DNA from: Halomontanus rarus
GTDB lineage: Archaea > Halobacteriota > Halobacteria > Halobacteriales > Natrialbaceae
Direction of reading: 5' to 3'
Assembly (NCBI RefSeq): GCF_017357405.1
Contig: NZ_CP071597.1
Coordinates: 2,418,001-2,482,000 of the forward strand
DNA: 64,000 nucleotides
Of the stretch, positions 54,811 to 63,729 are shown piece by piece (position 1 is the first letter of the stretch; every line of letters starts with the position of its first letter). A program made the position numbers and the translations under genes. The notes under the pieces were generated by a model. That model had not been told where the DNA came from and ran no database searches. It saw only the letters and a list, made by a program, of their open reading frames with translations.

Positions 54811-54837
54811 GTTCTCTGGATCAGAACAACTTATATA
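54811..54837 (+). promoter_or_regulatory. Inverted repeat GTTCT-N7-AGAAC and TATA box of xacR
   Basis: GTTCT (54811-54815) and AGAAC (54823-54827) flank 7 nt; the TATA box ttatata (54831-54837) follows after 3 nt and is 22-28 nt from the ATG at 54859. A protein on the repeat would cover the BRE, a position suited to autoregulation by XacR. Confidence 0.6.
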
Positions 54838-54858
54838 GTAACGTTGCATGGTAGTGGT

Positions 54859-55620
54859 ATGGCTGAGCCGAAACACCCGGTTCGGACCGTCGATCGGACG
54901 CTGGAAATCGTCGAAATCATTCAGGAACTCGACGGGGCAGGCGTCTCGGAGATCGCAGAGCGCGTCGACATCGGGAAAAGCGCCGTCCACAACCATCTGA
55001 ACACGCTCGCGAACCGCGAGTATCTCTCGAAAGAGGGCGACGAGTATCACATCGGTCTCTCCTTTCTCAGTCTCGGTGTGTACGCCAGAAACCGAAACGA
55101 CATCTACGACGCCGCCCGACTCGAGGTCGACAAACTCGCCGACGAAACCGGCGAACTCGTCAATCTCCTCGTCGAGAAAAACGGGATGGGCGTCTACCTC
55201 TACCAGTCCAAAGGGGAGAACGCCGTCGAGCTCGACACGTACGAGGGAAAACGCGTCCGTCTCCACTGTACGGGGTTAGGCAAGGCGATCCTCGGCTTCC
55301 GTCCGCGCGAGGAGGTCGCCGATATCCTCGACCGGTACGGGATGCCCAAGATGACCGAGCAGACGATCACCGACCGCGACGCGTTCTTCGACGAACTCGA
55401 GACGGTCCGCGAGCAGAAGTACGCGATCGACCGCGAGGAACGGCTCACGGGGTTGTGCTGTGTCGCCGCCCCCATCACCGACAATCAGGACCGCAGCATC
55501 GGTGCGATCAGCGTCGCCTGCCCGCTCCACCGGATCGGCGACGACCGGTTCTACGACGAACTGCCCGACGCGGTCCTCGGGACGGCCAACGTCATCGAAC
55601 TCGCGCACAACTACTCCTGA
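54859..55620 (+). CDS. xacR: IclR family regulator of pentose catabolism, XacR-like
   Basis: A 253-residue IclR protein: winged helix-turn-helix (about 8-65: RTVDRTLEIVEIIQEL, GKSAVHNHLNTLANREYLSKEG in part) and effector domain with CTGLGKAILGFRPREEV, GLCCVAAPITDNQDRSIGAISVACP (in part). In Haloferax an IclR protein named XacR activates the xac genes and lies in the xac cluster; here the gene follows xacE copy 2 and is near xacD, so it is the likely counterpart. The ATG at 54859 is chosen because the TATA box lies 22-28 nt upstream. A TIM-barrel epimerase follows after 103 bp. Confidence 0.87.
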   Translation: MAEPKHPVRTVDRTLEIVEIIQELDGAGVSEIAERVDIGKSAVHNHLNTLANREYLSKEGDEYHIGLSFLSLGVYARNRNDIYDAARLEVDKLADETGELVNLLVEKNGMGVYLYQSKGENAVELDTYEGKRVRLHCTGLGKAILGFRPREEVADILDRYGMPKMTEQTITDRDAFFDELETVREQKYAIDREERLTGLCCVAAPITDNQDRSIGAISVACPLHRIGDDRFYDELPDAVLGTANVIELAHNYS

Positions 55621-55723
55621 ATCCGACTCCGAATCGACGGTCCCGATCGTTTCGGGTCCGACTCGCCTCTCCTTCGTGAACGAATCCCATACGACTAAAT
55701 AGTTCGACACGAGCAACTGACAC

Positions 55724-56485
55724 ATGCACACCGCTGTCCAGATGTACACGCTTCGAACCCTCGACGAACCGCTGATCCGTACCCTCGAGCGCGTCGCCGA
55801 GACGCCCCTCGACGGCGCGGAGATCGGTGCCGACGACGCGACGGACGACGACGTCCGAACGGCCCTCGAAAATCTGGACCTCGGCGTTCCGACGATCGGT
55901 GCGGGCTTCGACGATCTCGAAGCTCCCGAGGCGGGTCTCGTCGACGCCTGTCGCGCGCTCGACGTCGACCGCGTCGTCCTCGGCTACCTCGGTCCGGACC
56001 ACTTCGAGTCCGCCGACGCCGCCGAAGAAACCGCCGACCTGGTCTCCGGATTCGTCGAGACCCTCGCCGACTACGAACTCGAGTTACTCTATCACAACCA
56101 CGCCCACGAGTTCGTCGACGTCGGCGACGGACGGACCGCCTTCGACGTCTTCCTCGAGCACGTCGACGACCGACTCCAGTTCGAACTCGACGTCGGCTGG
56201 GTCGGGACGGGCGGACAGGACCCGGCGACGGTGCTGGCCGACCTCGGCGACCGAACGCCGGTCGTCCACGTCAAGGACATGCACTTTGACGGCGAGGCCG
56301 ACTTCGCCGACCTCGGCGAGGGTGACCTCGACCTCGCGGAAATCCTGTCGGTCGCGTTCGAACAGGACGTCGAGTGGGCGATCTACGAACACGACGAACC
56401 CGACGACCCGGTCGAGGCGCTCGAGCGCGACTCGCAGATCCTCGTCGACGCCGTCGAGGACGCCCGGGCCGGCCGGTCGAACTAA
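55724..56485 (+). CDS. Sugar phosphate isomerase/epimerase family TIM barrel
   Basis: A 253-residue AP-endonuclease-2-type barrel starting HTAVQMYTLRTLDEPL. Metal ligands are expected in ELLYHNHAHEF, FELDVGWVGTGG, VVHVKDMHFDG and WAIYEHDEPDD. Q-x-Y-T-L-R at the start is common in sugar epimerases linked with Gfo/Idh enzymes. It lies behind xacR on the same strand, and the paralogue at 52028 is only distantly similar. The substrate is not known; a keto-sugar or pentose derivative is likely from context. Confidence 0.86.
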   Translation: MHTAVQMYTLRTLDEPLIRTLERVAETPLDGAEIGADDATDDDVRTALENLDLGVPTIGAGFDDLEAPEAGLVDACRALDVDRVVLGYLGPDHFESADAAEETADLVSGFVETLADYELELLYHNHAHEFVDVGDGRTAFDVFLEHVDDRLQFELDVGWVGTGGQDPATVLADLGDRTPVVHVKDMHFDGEADFADLGEGDLDLAEILSVAFEQDVEWAIYEHDEPDDPVEALERDSQILVDAVEDARAGRSN

Positions 56486-56603
56486 CGCGCGTCTCGATCC
56501 GAATCCGTATTTTCCCCGGCCGTCCCGGACGTCATTGCTCGACTCGAGCGGACGCGACGGACCGCGATCGTACCCTGCTGGTGTGTCGGGAGTCGAGAAC
56601 CAA

Positions 56604-56659
56604 AAGACGAAAGCCGAAAGCTGAAAGCTGAAAGTTGAACGTTGAAATCCGAAAGCCGA
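56604..56659. repeat. Eight tandem degenerate heptamers (GNYGAAA)
   Basis: GACGAAA, GCCGAAA, GCTGAAA, GCTGAAA, GTTGAAC, GTTGAAA, TCCGAAA and GCCGAAG follow each other without a break between two convergent genes. A second pair GCTGATC GCTGATT lies just behind, near 56680. Heptamer phase is perfect, so copy-number variation between strains is likely. Confidence 0.75.
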
Positions 56660-56697
56660 AGAAAACGACCGAAACCGACCGCTGATCGCTGATTCGC

Positions 56698-58353
56698 TTA
56701 GAATCCTGTGCCCGGCCCTGCGCCCGCACCGTCGTCGTCACCGGCCGTCGACAGTTCGCCGGCGGCGACTACGTCGTCGATCCGCAGGATCATCGTCGCC
56801 GCGTCGACGGCCGACTCGAGCGCGCTTCGCTTCACTCGCACCGGCTCGACGACGCCCGCCTCGAGCGCGTCGAACGGGTCGCCGGTGTCGGGGTCCAGCC
56901 CCGCGGTCCGGTCGCCGCCGTCGTGGCTCGCGGTCAGCTCGACCAGCGCGTCGATCGAGTCGTGGCCGCTGTTCTCGGCGAGCGTTCGCGGCCCGGCTTC
57001 GAGCGCCTCGGCGAACGCTTCGACGGCGAGTTGCTCGCGCCCCTCGATCCCGCTGGCCGCCTCGCGGACCGCCAGCGCCAGTTCGGCCTCCGGCGCGCCG
57101 GCACCGGGGAGGACCGAGCCGTCCTCGATCGCGGCGCTGACGACGCCGACGCTGTCCTCGATCGCCCGCTCGATCTCGTCGACGACGTGTTCGGTGCCCC
57201 CGCGCAGGAGGACCGTCCCGACGTCGCTCTCGGGAAGCTCGTCGAAGACGGTCGTCTGTTCCGGTCGCGCGTTCCCCGTATGCGTGAGCCCGCGGATCAA
57301 CTCCCGTTCAACCCGACCGGCGTGGCCGAGGTCGTCGGCCGTCAGTCGCTCGAGGTCCCCCACGCGAGCGGCCCCAGTCGCCGCGGCGACCCGCTGTCGG
57401 TGATCGTCGCCGACTCGCCGAAGCGCGAGGACGCCGGCGTCGACGAACCGCTGCTGGGCCAGATCGTCGATCCCGCCGTCGACGAGGACGACGTCGGCAC
57501 CGACGTCGACGATCCGGTCGACGGCCGCCTCGAGTTCCTCACGATCGCGGTCGGCGAACGCGTCCGCCTGCTCGACGTCGGTGATCGTCGCACCGGCGTC
57601 GATCTCGAGTTCCGATAGCTCGAGGTCGTCCTCGTAGACGAGCACGTCGGCGTCGGTAAACGAGGTCGGCATGCTCGGATGCGGCGGCTTCTTGTCGACT
57701 ATCGTCCCGCTGATAAAGCGGGAGTCCTCGACCGACCGGCCGGGGAACGATCGGATATCGATGGCGTCGCGGTCGACGGTCCCGTCCTCGCGAACGGCCG
57801 TGGTGACCGCTCGGACGACCAGTTCCGACAGGAGATCCTTCGCGCGTTCGGCACCTTTGCCCGTCATCGCCGTCGCGGCGATCGCCTCGAGGGTCTCGGT
57901 GTCGTCGGGGTCGATCTCGATCGCGAGTTCGTCGAGGGCCGATTTGGCGGTCGTCGCGGCCTCGCGGTAGCCGGCGACGATCGACGAGGGGTGGATACCC
58001 TGCTCGATCAGGTCCTCGGCGACCGACAGGAGCTCGCCTGCGAGGATCACGGCGGAGGTCGTCCCGTCGCCGACCTCGTCCTCCTGGGTCTGGGCGACCT
58101 CGATGACGAGGTTCGCCGCGGGATGAGTGATCTCCATCTCCTCTAAGAGGGTGACGCCGTCGTTCGTGACGACGACGTTCCCGCTGGAATCGACGAGCAT
58201 CTTGTCCATTCCGCGCGGGCCGAGCGTCGTCCGGACGGTTTCCGCGACCGCCCGTGCGGCCGAGATGTTCATCGTTCGAGCCTCGTCGCCTGCGGTCCGC
58301 TGTGATTCCTCCGAGAGGACGGACAGCGGGCCCTTTCGCATCTGTCGTGCCAT
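56698..58353 (-). CDS. Thermosome subunit (group II chaperonin)
   Basis: A 551-residue group II chaperonin subunit that refolds proteins with ATP in a two-ring complex. Marks are [24 protein letters not shown] (in part), [18 protein letters not shown] (ATP site), [15 protein letters not shown] and [16 protein letters not shown]. The start at 58353 gives [21 protein letters not shown], the usual chaperonin N terminus; an extension of 6 codons is unlikely. The C-terminal tail is short ([10 protein letters not shown]) compared with the GGM-rich tails of main haloarchaeal subunits, so it may be an accessory paralogue. No relation to sugar genes. Confidence 0.94.
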   Translation of the reverse strand: MARQMRKGPLSVLSEESQRTAGDEARTMNISAARAVAETVRTTLGPRGMDKMLVDSSGNVVVTNDGVTLLEEMEITHPAANLVIEVAQTQEDEVGDGTTSAVILAGELLSVAEDLIEQGIHPSSIVAGYREAATTAKSALDELAIEIDPDDTETLEAIAATAMTGKGAERAKDLLSELVVRAVTTAVREDGTVDRDAIDIRSFPGRSVEDSRFISGTIVDKKPPHPSMPTSFTDADVLVYEDDLELSELEIDAGATITDVEQADAFADRDREELEAAVDRIVDVGADVVLVDGGIDDLAQQRFVDAGVLALRRVGDDHRQRVAAATGAARVGDLERLTADDLGHAGRVERELIRGLTHTGNARPEQTTVFDELPESDVGTVLLRGGTEHVVDEIERAIEDSVGVVSAAIEDGSVLPGAGAPEAELALAVREAASGIEGREQLAVEAFAEALEAGPRTLAENSGHDSIDALVELTASHDGGDRTAGLDPDTGDPFDALEAGVVEPVRVKRSALESAVDAATMILRIDDVVAAGELSTAGDDDGAGAGPGTGF

Positions 58354-58418
58354 GCTGAGACGGTGAAGCAACTACGACAGAAAAAAGGTTTGCATTCGTC
58401 GCCGAAGACGTGGCGGGA

Positions 58419-59612
58419 TCAGCCCCAGTCGCCGATCTCGTCCTCGCCCTCGAGTTCCGGACTCGACCAGTACTCGTGGTTCGGAATCGCTCTGAAACAG
58501 CTCGCTTTCGTGCCGCCCTCCGTATCGTACAGTTCGGGCGATGCTTGCGTACACGCCTCTCTGGCCTCCGGACAGCGGGTGTGGAACGTACAGCCCGACG
58601 GCGGATCCGCGGGATCGGGGACGTCGATCCGGCGAATCGGCGGTTGGGACTCGATCTCCTCCGCCGCGATGTCGGGATCGATCGACGGCGTCGACCACCG
58701 AAGCACTTTCGTGTACGGGTGAGTCGGATTCTTCAGGATCTCGTCCGGTTCGCCGATCTCGACGATCTCGCCGAGGTACATGATCGCGATCCGGCCGCCC
58801 GCCCGCTTGGCGAGATACCGGGCGTTGGCCAGATCGTGCGAGATGAACAGGTACGACGTGTCGAAGGTCTCCTGGAGATCGAGAATGAGTTCCATCATCT
58901 CCACGCGCAAGGAGACGTCCAGCGCCGAAATCGCCTCGTCCGCGAGGATCACGTCGGGATTCATCAACAGCGCCCGTCCGAGGACGATGCGTTGTTTCTC
59001 TCCCCCGGAGAGCTGGTGTGGATACCGGTTGGCGTAGTCCTCGGCCGGCACCATGTCGACGTACTCGAGGTAGCGGTAGATCGTCTCCTTTCGCTCCTCG
59101 GCGTCGAGTTCGGTACGCCACTTCTTCAACGGGTCCGATAGAATCGCCTCGACCCGCCGGGAGGAGTTGAGCGCCGTCGACGGGTCCTGGTGGATGATCT
59201 GGAGTGCGCGTCGAATCTCCGCCCAGTCGACGTCGGCGTCTCGCGGGTTGTCCTTCGCCTCCCAGATGTCCTGCCCGCGGTAGGAGACGCTGCCGCCGGT
59301 CGGCTTCTGGAGGCCGACCGCGGACTTGCCCAGCGTCGTCTTTCCGCAGCCGGACTCCCCGACGAGGACGACGATGTCCTTCTCCTCGAGTTCGAGGTTC
59401 ACGCCGTCGACGGCGCGGACCGTCGTGTCCGAGAGCAGTTTTCGAACGAGTCCGCCCGCGTCGAAGTGGACCTCGAGGTCGTCGATCGAGAGCAGCGGTT
59501 CGGAACTCGACTCCTCGGGCGTGTCGGTCGCTGCGTCGACCGTTTCGTCGGTAGTCGGTTCGTCGTCTGATTCTCGTTCTCGTTCTCGTTCCGTCTCTGT
59601 CTCTGTACTCAT
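58419..59612 (-). CDS. ABC importer ATPase, DppF type
   Basis: A 397-residue ATPase with an N-terminal Glu/Arg/Thr-rich tail encoded by a hexamer repeat (TETERERERESDD), Walker A GESGCGKT, signature LSGGEKQR, Walker B VILADEAIS and C-terminal GCTFHTRCPEAREACTQ. Its start codon follows the stop of the DppD-type gene without a gap. It matches the second half of the fused ATPase at 29160. Last gene of the second importer operon. Confidence 0.92.
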   Translation of the reverse strand: MSTETETERERERESDDEPTTDETVDAATDTPEESSSEPLLSIDDLEVHFDAGGLVRKLLSDTTVRAVDGVNLELEEKDIVVLVGESGCGKTTLGKSAVGLQKPTGGSVSYRGQDIWEAKDNPRDADVDWAEIRRALQIIHQDPSTALNSSRRVEAILSDPLKKWRTELDAEERKETIYRYLEYVDMVPAEDYANRYPHQLSGGEKQRIVLGRALLMNPDVILADEAISALDVSLRVEMMELILDLQETFDTSYLFISHDLANARYLAKRAGGRIAIMYLGEIVEIGEPDEILKNPTHPYTKVLRWSTPSIDPDIAAEEIESQPPIRRIDVPDPADPPSGCTFHTRCPEAREACTQASPELYDTEGGTKASCFRAIPNHEYWSSPELEGEDEIGDWG

Positions 59613-60737
59613 TTACATATCCTCCATCGACTCGCTGTGAAGCGTGTACTCGAGTTCGGCTCGCGCCTGATCGGTGTAGAAACAGGCGGCCTGGTGGTCG
59701 CCGTCACCGTCGTCGACGTCGACGAGTTCGGGATCCTCGATCTCGCACCGATCGTCGGCGATCGGACACCGCGGATGGTACGAACAGCCGGTCGGGATGT
59801 TGACCGGGTCGGGGCGCGAGCCGGCGATCGGCTTCATCTCGTCTAGATCCGAGGTGAGACTCGGTAACGATCGCAACAGCGCCCGCGTGTAGGGATGTGC
59901 GGCATCTTTCAGCAGCGACGCAGGCTTTCCGACCTCGATGAATTCGAAGGCGTACATCACGCCGATCCGATCCGCGAGGCCGGCGACCAGCGAGAGGTCG
60001 TGGGTGATGAAGACGATCGTCAGGCCGAACTCGTCGCGGAGGTTGCGCAGCATCGAGATGATCGACCGCTGCATCAGCAAGTCCAGCGCCGCCGTCGGCT
60101 CGTCCATCACCAGCACGTCCGGCTCGAGGACCAGCGCGAGCGCGATCAACGCGCGCTGTTTCATCCCGCCGGATAGTTCGTGCGGATACGACTTCATTAC
60201 GCGCTCGAAGTCGAGGTGTAACGAGTCGAAGAGGTCTCGGACGTGTTCCATCCGTTCTTCCATCACTGCGTTGTGTGCGCGGATGGTCTCGTGGAAGTGG
60301 TGGAGGATCTTCATCGTGGGGTTGAAGGAGTTCATCGCCCCCTGGAACACCATCGAGATCTCCTCCCACCGGAGGCGGTCGAGTTCGCTCGTGGTCAGAT
60401 CGAGGACATCTACCGAGTTCGATCCCGACGCGTCGAACGTCTCGATCTCGTCGCTGCTGACCGTTCCCGTGTCCTCCGGGTAGTAGGTGACGTCGCCCGA
60501 GAGCACGCCGGGATCCTCGACGGCGTCGAGCAGTGCCGACGCGAACATCGATTTCCCGGAGCCCGATTCCCCGACGACCGCGAGGATCTCCTCGCGATAA
60601 ATGTCGAGGTCGACGTCGTTGAGCACCCAGGCCTGCCCGCGTGACATGCCGAACTGTACCCGCGCGTTTCGAACCTCGAGGATGGTGTCTCGCGTCTCTT
60701 CTTCGGTCGTCGACTGTTGTGGTTGTCCGATTGCCAT
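59613..60737 (-). CDS. ABC importer ATPase, DppD type
   Basis: A 374-residue ATPase with Walker A GESGSGKS, signature LSGGMKQR, Walker B VLVMDEPT and the Cys-rich tail GCSYHPRCPIADDRCE. It matches the first half of the fused ATPase at 29160. The gap to the upstream permease gene is 139 bp, longer than elsewhere in the operon. The stop touches the following start. Confidence 0.92.
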   Translation of the reverse strand: MAIGQPQQSTTEEETRDTILEVRNARVQFGMSRGQAWVLNDVDLDIYREEILAVVGESGSGKSMFASALLDAVEDPGVLSGDVTYYPEDTGTVSSDEIETFDASGSNSVDVLDLTTSELDRLRWEEISMVFQGAMNSFNPTMKILHHFHETIRAHNAVMEERMEHVRDLFDSLHLDFERVMKSYPHELSGGMKQRALIALALVLEPDVLVMDEPTAALDLLMQRSIISMLRNLRDEFGLTIVFITHDLSLVAGLADRIGVMYAFEFIEVGKPASLLKDAAHPYTRALLRSLPSLTSDLDEMKPIAGSRPDPVNIPTGCSYHPRCPIADDRCEIEDPELVDVDDGDGDHQAACFYTDQARAELEYTLHSESMEDM

Positions 60738-60876
60738 CTGTCGTTAGTGCTCGTCGTGCGTTCGTTGACTGCGGTCGCGTCGGTGCCGGTCGGGTCCGTG
60801 TCTCCGTCCCTGCGTGTCTGTGCTCGTTTTCGTCTCCATCTTCGATCCGAACGGTGAACTCGGTGCCATTGCCATC

Positions 60877-61896
60877 TCAGGGCTCACCTCCCGTTTCGTC
60901 GTCCGTGATGGTCTTCGAGTGGCGAGCGCGCAGTTGCGGGTTGAACACCCGGTCGAGCCCCTGTGAGAACAGCGTCAACGCGAACGTCATTCCCGAGAGT
61001 GCGAGCAGCGGGAGGAACATCCAGTGACCGGCGTGACCCGGGTTGGCGATCGCGTTCCCGCGCCGGCGGGCGAAGTTCATCATGACGCCCCAGTTGTCGT
61101 TGCTGAACGGCAGGATTCCGAGGAAGTACAGCGCGACGGCGGCGACGATGACGCCCGTCGCCGCACCGGATGCGCTGATCAGGATGAACGGCGCGAGCTT
61201 GGGCATGATCTCTTGAGTGATGATCGTCGGCGTCCCCAGCCCCATCGCTCTGGCGGCTTCCACGTAGTCCTCCTCGCGGAGGGTTAGCACCTGCGAACGT
61301 AACTGTCGTGCGAGCCCGGACCATCTGGGAATTGCGAGAATCGCCCCGACCAGGAAAGGGTCTCGAACGGGAAAGATCGACACGATGACGATTATCAGCG
61401 GGAGGCCGGGAAGCACGATGAAGACGTCGGCCATCGTCATCAGCGCCCGGTCGACGACCCCGCCCTTGTATCCGGCGATGAGTCCGACGACCACGCCGAG
61501 GCCGACCGCGAAGACGACTCCCGCGAGCGCCATCTTCAACATCGCCGGCGTCCCGTGGACGACCTGCTTGCCGATGGACCGACCGATGTAGTCCGTCCCG
61601 GTAATGATCGAGAAGTCCTCGAACGGACTGAGGTAGTTCGGTCCTTCGTTGACCTGATACTCCGGGACGATCAGGACGCCGATCGTCCCCATTAGAATGT
61701 AAAACAGGATTCCGAGGCCGCCGATCCGCGTCCGCCAGTCGCTCCACCCGACTAGAAACGGCGTCCGAACGTAGATGTCGTACATTCGTTTGAGCCGCTC
61801 GGCCGGCGGAGTCCGGGCCCGTTCGACCGACTCTCCGGTCCCAAAGATCTCCTCTTTCGTGGCGCCACCGTCCGGTTGCATGTCGTCGTCAGTCAT
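60877..61896 (-). CDS. ABC permease, DppC type
   Basis: A 339-residue membrane protein with a hydrophilic N terminus of about 45 residues, six helices and the EAA loop VEAARAMGLGTPTIITQEIMPK. GTDYIGRSIGKQVVHGTP replaces the usual GTDxxGRD box. It starts 2 nt behind the DppB-type gene. The paralogue at 32317 is clearly related but not a recent copy. Confidence 0.92.
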   Translation of the reverse strand: MTDDDMQPDGGATKEEIFGTGESVERARTPPAERLKRMYDIYVRTPFLVGWSDWRTRIGGLGILFYILMGTIGVLIVPEYQVNEGPNYLSPFEDFSIITGTDYIGRSIGKQVVHGTPAMLKMALAGVVFAVGLGVVVGLIAGYKGGVVDRALMTMADVFIVLPGLPLIIVIVSIFPVRDPFLVGAILAIPRWSGLARQLRSQVLTLREEDYVEAARAMGLGTPTIITQEIMPKLAPFILISASGAATGVIVAAVALYFLGILPFSNDNWGVMMNFARRRGNAIANPGHAGHWMFLPLLALSGMTFALTLFSQGLDRVFNPQLRARHSKTITDDETGGEP

Positions 61897-61898
61897 CG

Positions 61899-62921
61899 TT
61901 AGAAACTCTCCCTGGAGGCTGCGTCTCCAGCTCGTGGATCGATCAATCCGTAGGTCAGGTCAGCGATGAGGATCGCGATCACCGTCAACCCCGCGAAGAA
62001 GACGAACCCGCCCATGATCAGCGGATAGTCCTGTAACTGCAGTCCCTCGAACATGTACCAGCCGACACCGGGGTACTGAAAGATCTGTTCGGTGATGACT
62101 CCCGAGGAGAACACCCCGGAGATCCCGATCACGAGCCCTGTGTAGATCGGGAGGATCGCGTTACGGGCGAGATACCGCGTCAGGATTCGATTTGTGCTCA
62201 GTCCGCGAAGCCGCGCCGATCGAAGGTAGTCGGATCCCATGATCCGAACCGTGTTCGCGCGCATTCCGAGTGACCCCCCTGCGAATCCGATGATGAACGT
62301 CGAGAGGATCGGCATCGCCCCGTGCTTGGCCACCCCGATCATGAACTCGGGGTTGAATCCCGGTTCGGCGCTCTGGGGGTAGCGGCCGCCGGTCGGAAGG
62401 ACGCCCCACTCGAAGCCGAGGACGACGAGCATGAAGATCGCGCCGACGTAGTACGGAATGGAGTTCATCGTCAACACGAATACCGTCAGCCCCGAGTCGG
62501 TCTTCGTCCCCTCGTTCCACGCCATCAGCGTTCCGATGAGCACCGTCGCCGTAAATCCGAGGATGAGCCCATAGCCGCTGATGAAAAGCGACCAGGGCAT
62601 CGCCCGAAAGAGGACGTCGAAGACCGGATCCGCGAAGCCGATCGACCGTCCGAAATCCTGGTAGACGACGATGTTGAATACGTACTCGTAAAACCCCTCC
62701 AGGATCCCGTGTTCCGGATTGATCCCAGTCATTCGTTCCGCCTGTGCACCGATTTCTTGAGCGTCGACTGGACGCCCCTGGCGAACGCGCCGACTCACGA
62801 TATCTGCGACGATCGCCTGCACGGGCCCCCCCGGCATGAGTCGGTAGAGGCAGTACGTCAGGAACAGCCCACCGACGAATGTGATGATTGCTTGGAAAAC
62901 GCGCTGGACGTAATATCGCAT
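61899..62921 (-). CDS. ABC permease, DppB type
   Basis: A 340-residue membrane protein: first helix VFQAIITFVGGLFLTYCLYR (residues 8-27), a large external loop (about 35-100), further helices and EAA loop RSARLRGLSTNRILTRYLARN. The ATG at 62921 gives the correct first helix; codons upstream are Arg/Ser-rich and non-coding. TATA-like tattata lies 30-36 nt upstream. First gene of the operon; no solute-binding protein gene precedes it in the window. Confidence 0.92.
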   Translation of the reverse strand: MRYYVQRVFQAIITFVGGLFLTYCLYRLMPGGPVQAIVADIVSRRVRQGRPVDAQEIGAQAERMTGINPEHGILEGFYEYVFNIVVYQDFGRSIGFADPVFDVLFRAMPWSLFISGYGLILGFTATVLIGTLMAWNEGTKTDSGLTVFVLTMNSIPYYVGAIFMLVVLGFEWGVLPTGGRYPQSAEPGFNPEFMIGVAKHGAMPILSTFIIGFAGGSLGMRANTVRIMGSDYLRSARLRGLSTNRILTRYLARNAILPIYTGLVIGISGVFSSGVITEQIFQYPGVGWYMFEGLQLQDYPLIMGGFVFFAGLTVIAILIADLTYGLIDPRAGDAASRESF

Positions 62922-62950
62922 TGGCCTATGTATGTGAGGTACTCTCTTGC

Positions 62951-62957
62951 TATTATA
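62951..62957 (-). promoter_or_regulatory. TATA box of the second importer operon
   Basis: The minus-strand run tataata at 62957-62951 lies 30-36 nt before the ATG at 62921, inside the short spacer to the Yip1-like gene, which indicates an independent promoter for the transporter. Confidence 0.45.
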
Positions 62958-62964
62958 TCTTCCG

Positions 62965-63678
62965 TCACAGGATGGTTCCGATAACCTGGTAGCCGACGTA
63001 CAGCGCGTACGCGACCACCGGCACCGCGACGACTCGGTACGCCTCGTCGACCTCGAGTTTTCGCACTTCGGCGACGCCGTGGGCGGCGATGTAGCCCGAC
63101 CAGACTGCGAAGACGACCCCGAGCGCGTACGCACCGACGACCATCGGCTCGTGGGCGATTTGTTCCCACATGAACGCGACCATCGTATCGGGGTGGCTGC
63201 TGTTGAGCTCGTCCGATCCGTCGAACTCGGCCGTGTACGTCGTCACCGCGTACGCAGCCGTCAGGAGCAGGTTGGCGAACAGCGCCGGAAGCAACGCCCA
63301 CGCCGTGTTCTTCCACAGCATGTAGAAGCTCCCGGCGGTCGAGTACAGCCACGAGACGGCGTACAGCACCACGGTGAACCCGACCCACAACAAGAACGCG
63401 CCGATCAGCGGTGCGAGCGCGTTCCCCCAGAGTTGCATTCCGACGTCGTCTGTCAGAATATCACCGCTGTACTCGCCTCGCAGCGTTTGCACGGCGTAGA
63501 GCGTGCCGATCAATCCGACGACCCCGATGACGGCGATCAGCAGTAGTTCACGGACGATCCCTCGTTTCCCAGCGTACTCCGAGTAGAACGTGTCCGGGTC
63601 GAAGAGAATCGAGCGATACACTCGCTGTTTCTCACCGACGTACGATCCTGGATTTCGAACCGCGTCTGAAACACCCAT
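62965..63678 (-). CDS. Yip1 family membrane protein
   Basis: A 237-residue integral membrane protein with about five hydrophobic segments (for example LLLIAVIGVVGLIGTLYAV and ALNPLIGAFLLWVGF-like ALAPLIGAFLLWVGFTVVL). The N-terminal motif RSILFDPDTFY and the helix pattern fit archaeal Yip1-domain proteins. The role is unknown in archaea. It ends 43 bp before the DppB start on the same strand, but the transporter has its own TATA box. Confidence 0.78.
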   Translation of the reverse strand: MGVSDAVRNPGSYVGEKQRVYRSILFDPDTFYSEYAGKRGIVRELLLIAVIGVVGLIGTLYAVQTLRGEYSGDILTDDVGMQLWGNALAPLIGAFLLWVGFTVVLYAVSWLYSTAGSFYMLWKNTAWALLPALFANLLLTAAYAVTTYTAEFDGSDELNSSHPDTMVAFMWEQIAHEPMVVGAYALGVVFAVWSGYIAAHGVAEVRKLEVDEAYRVVAVPVVAYALYVGYQVIGTIL

Positions 63679-63729
63679 TTCAATAGAACACCTCGTTTAC
63701 TTTGTATTAGTATGTCGTCTCGATCCGGA

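Larger units (their letters stand above)
54104..54858. other. Palindrome-rich, AT-rich spacer before xacR
   Basis: 755 bp without a convincing gene. The right 440 bp are much AT-richer than the surroundings. It contains the perfect palindrome at 54423-54441, site C at 54590-54609, the inverted repeat GTTCT-N7-AGAAC at 54811-54827 and the xacR TATA box. The spacing of these elements suggests a large control region or an unannotated transcript. Confidence 0.6.
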
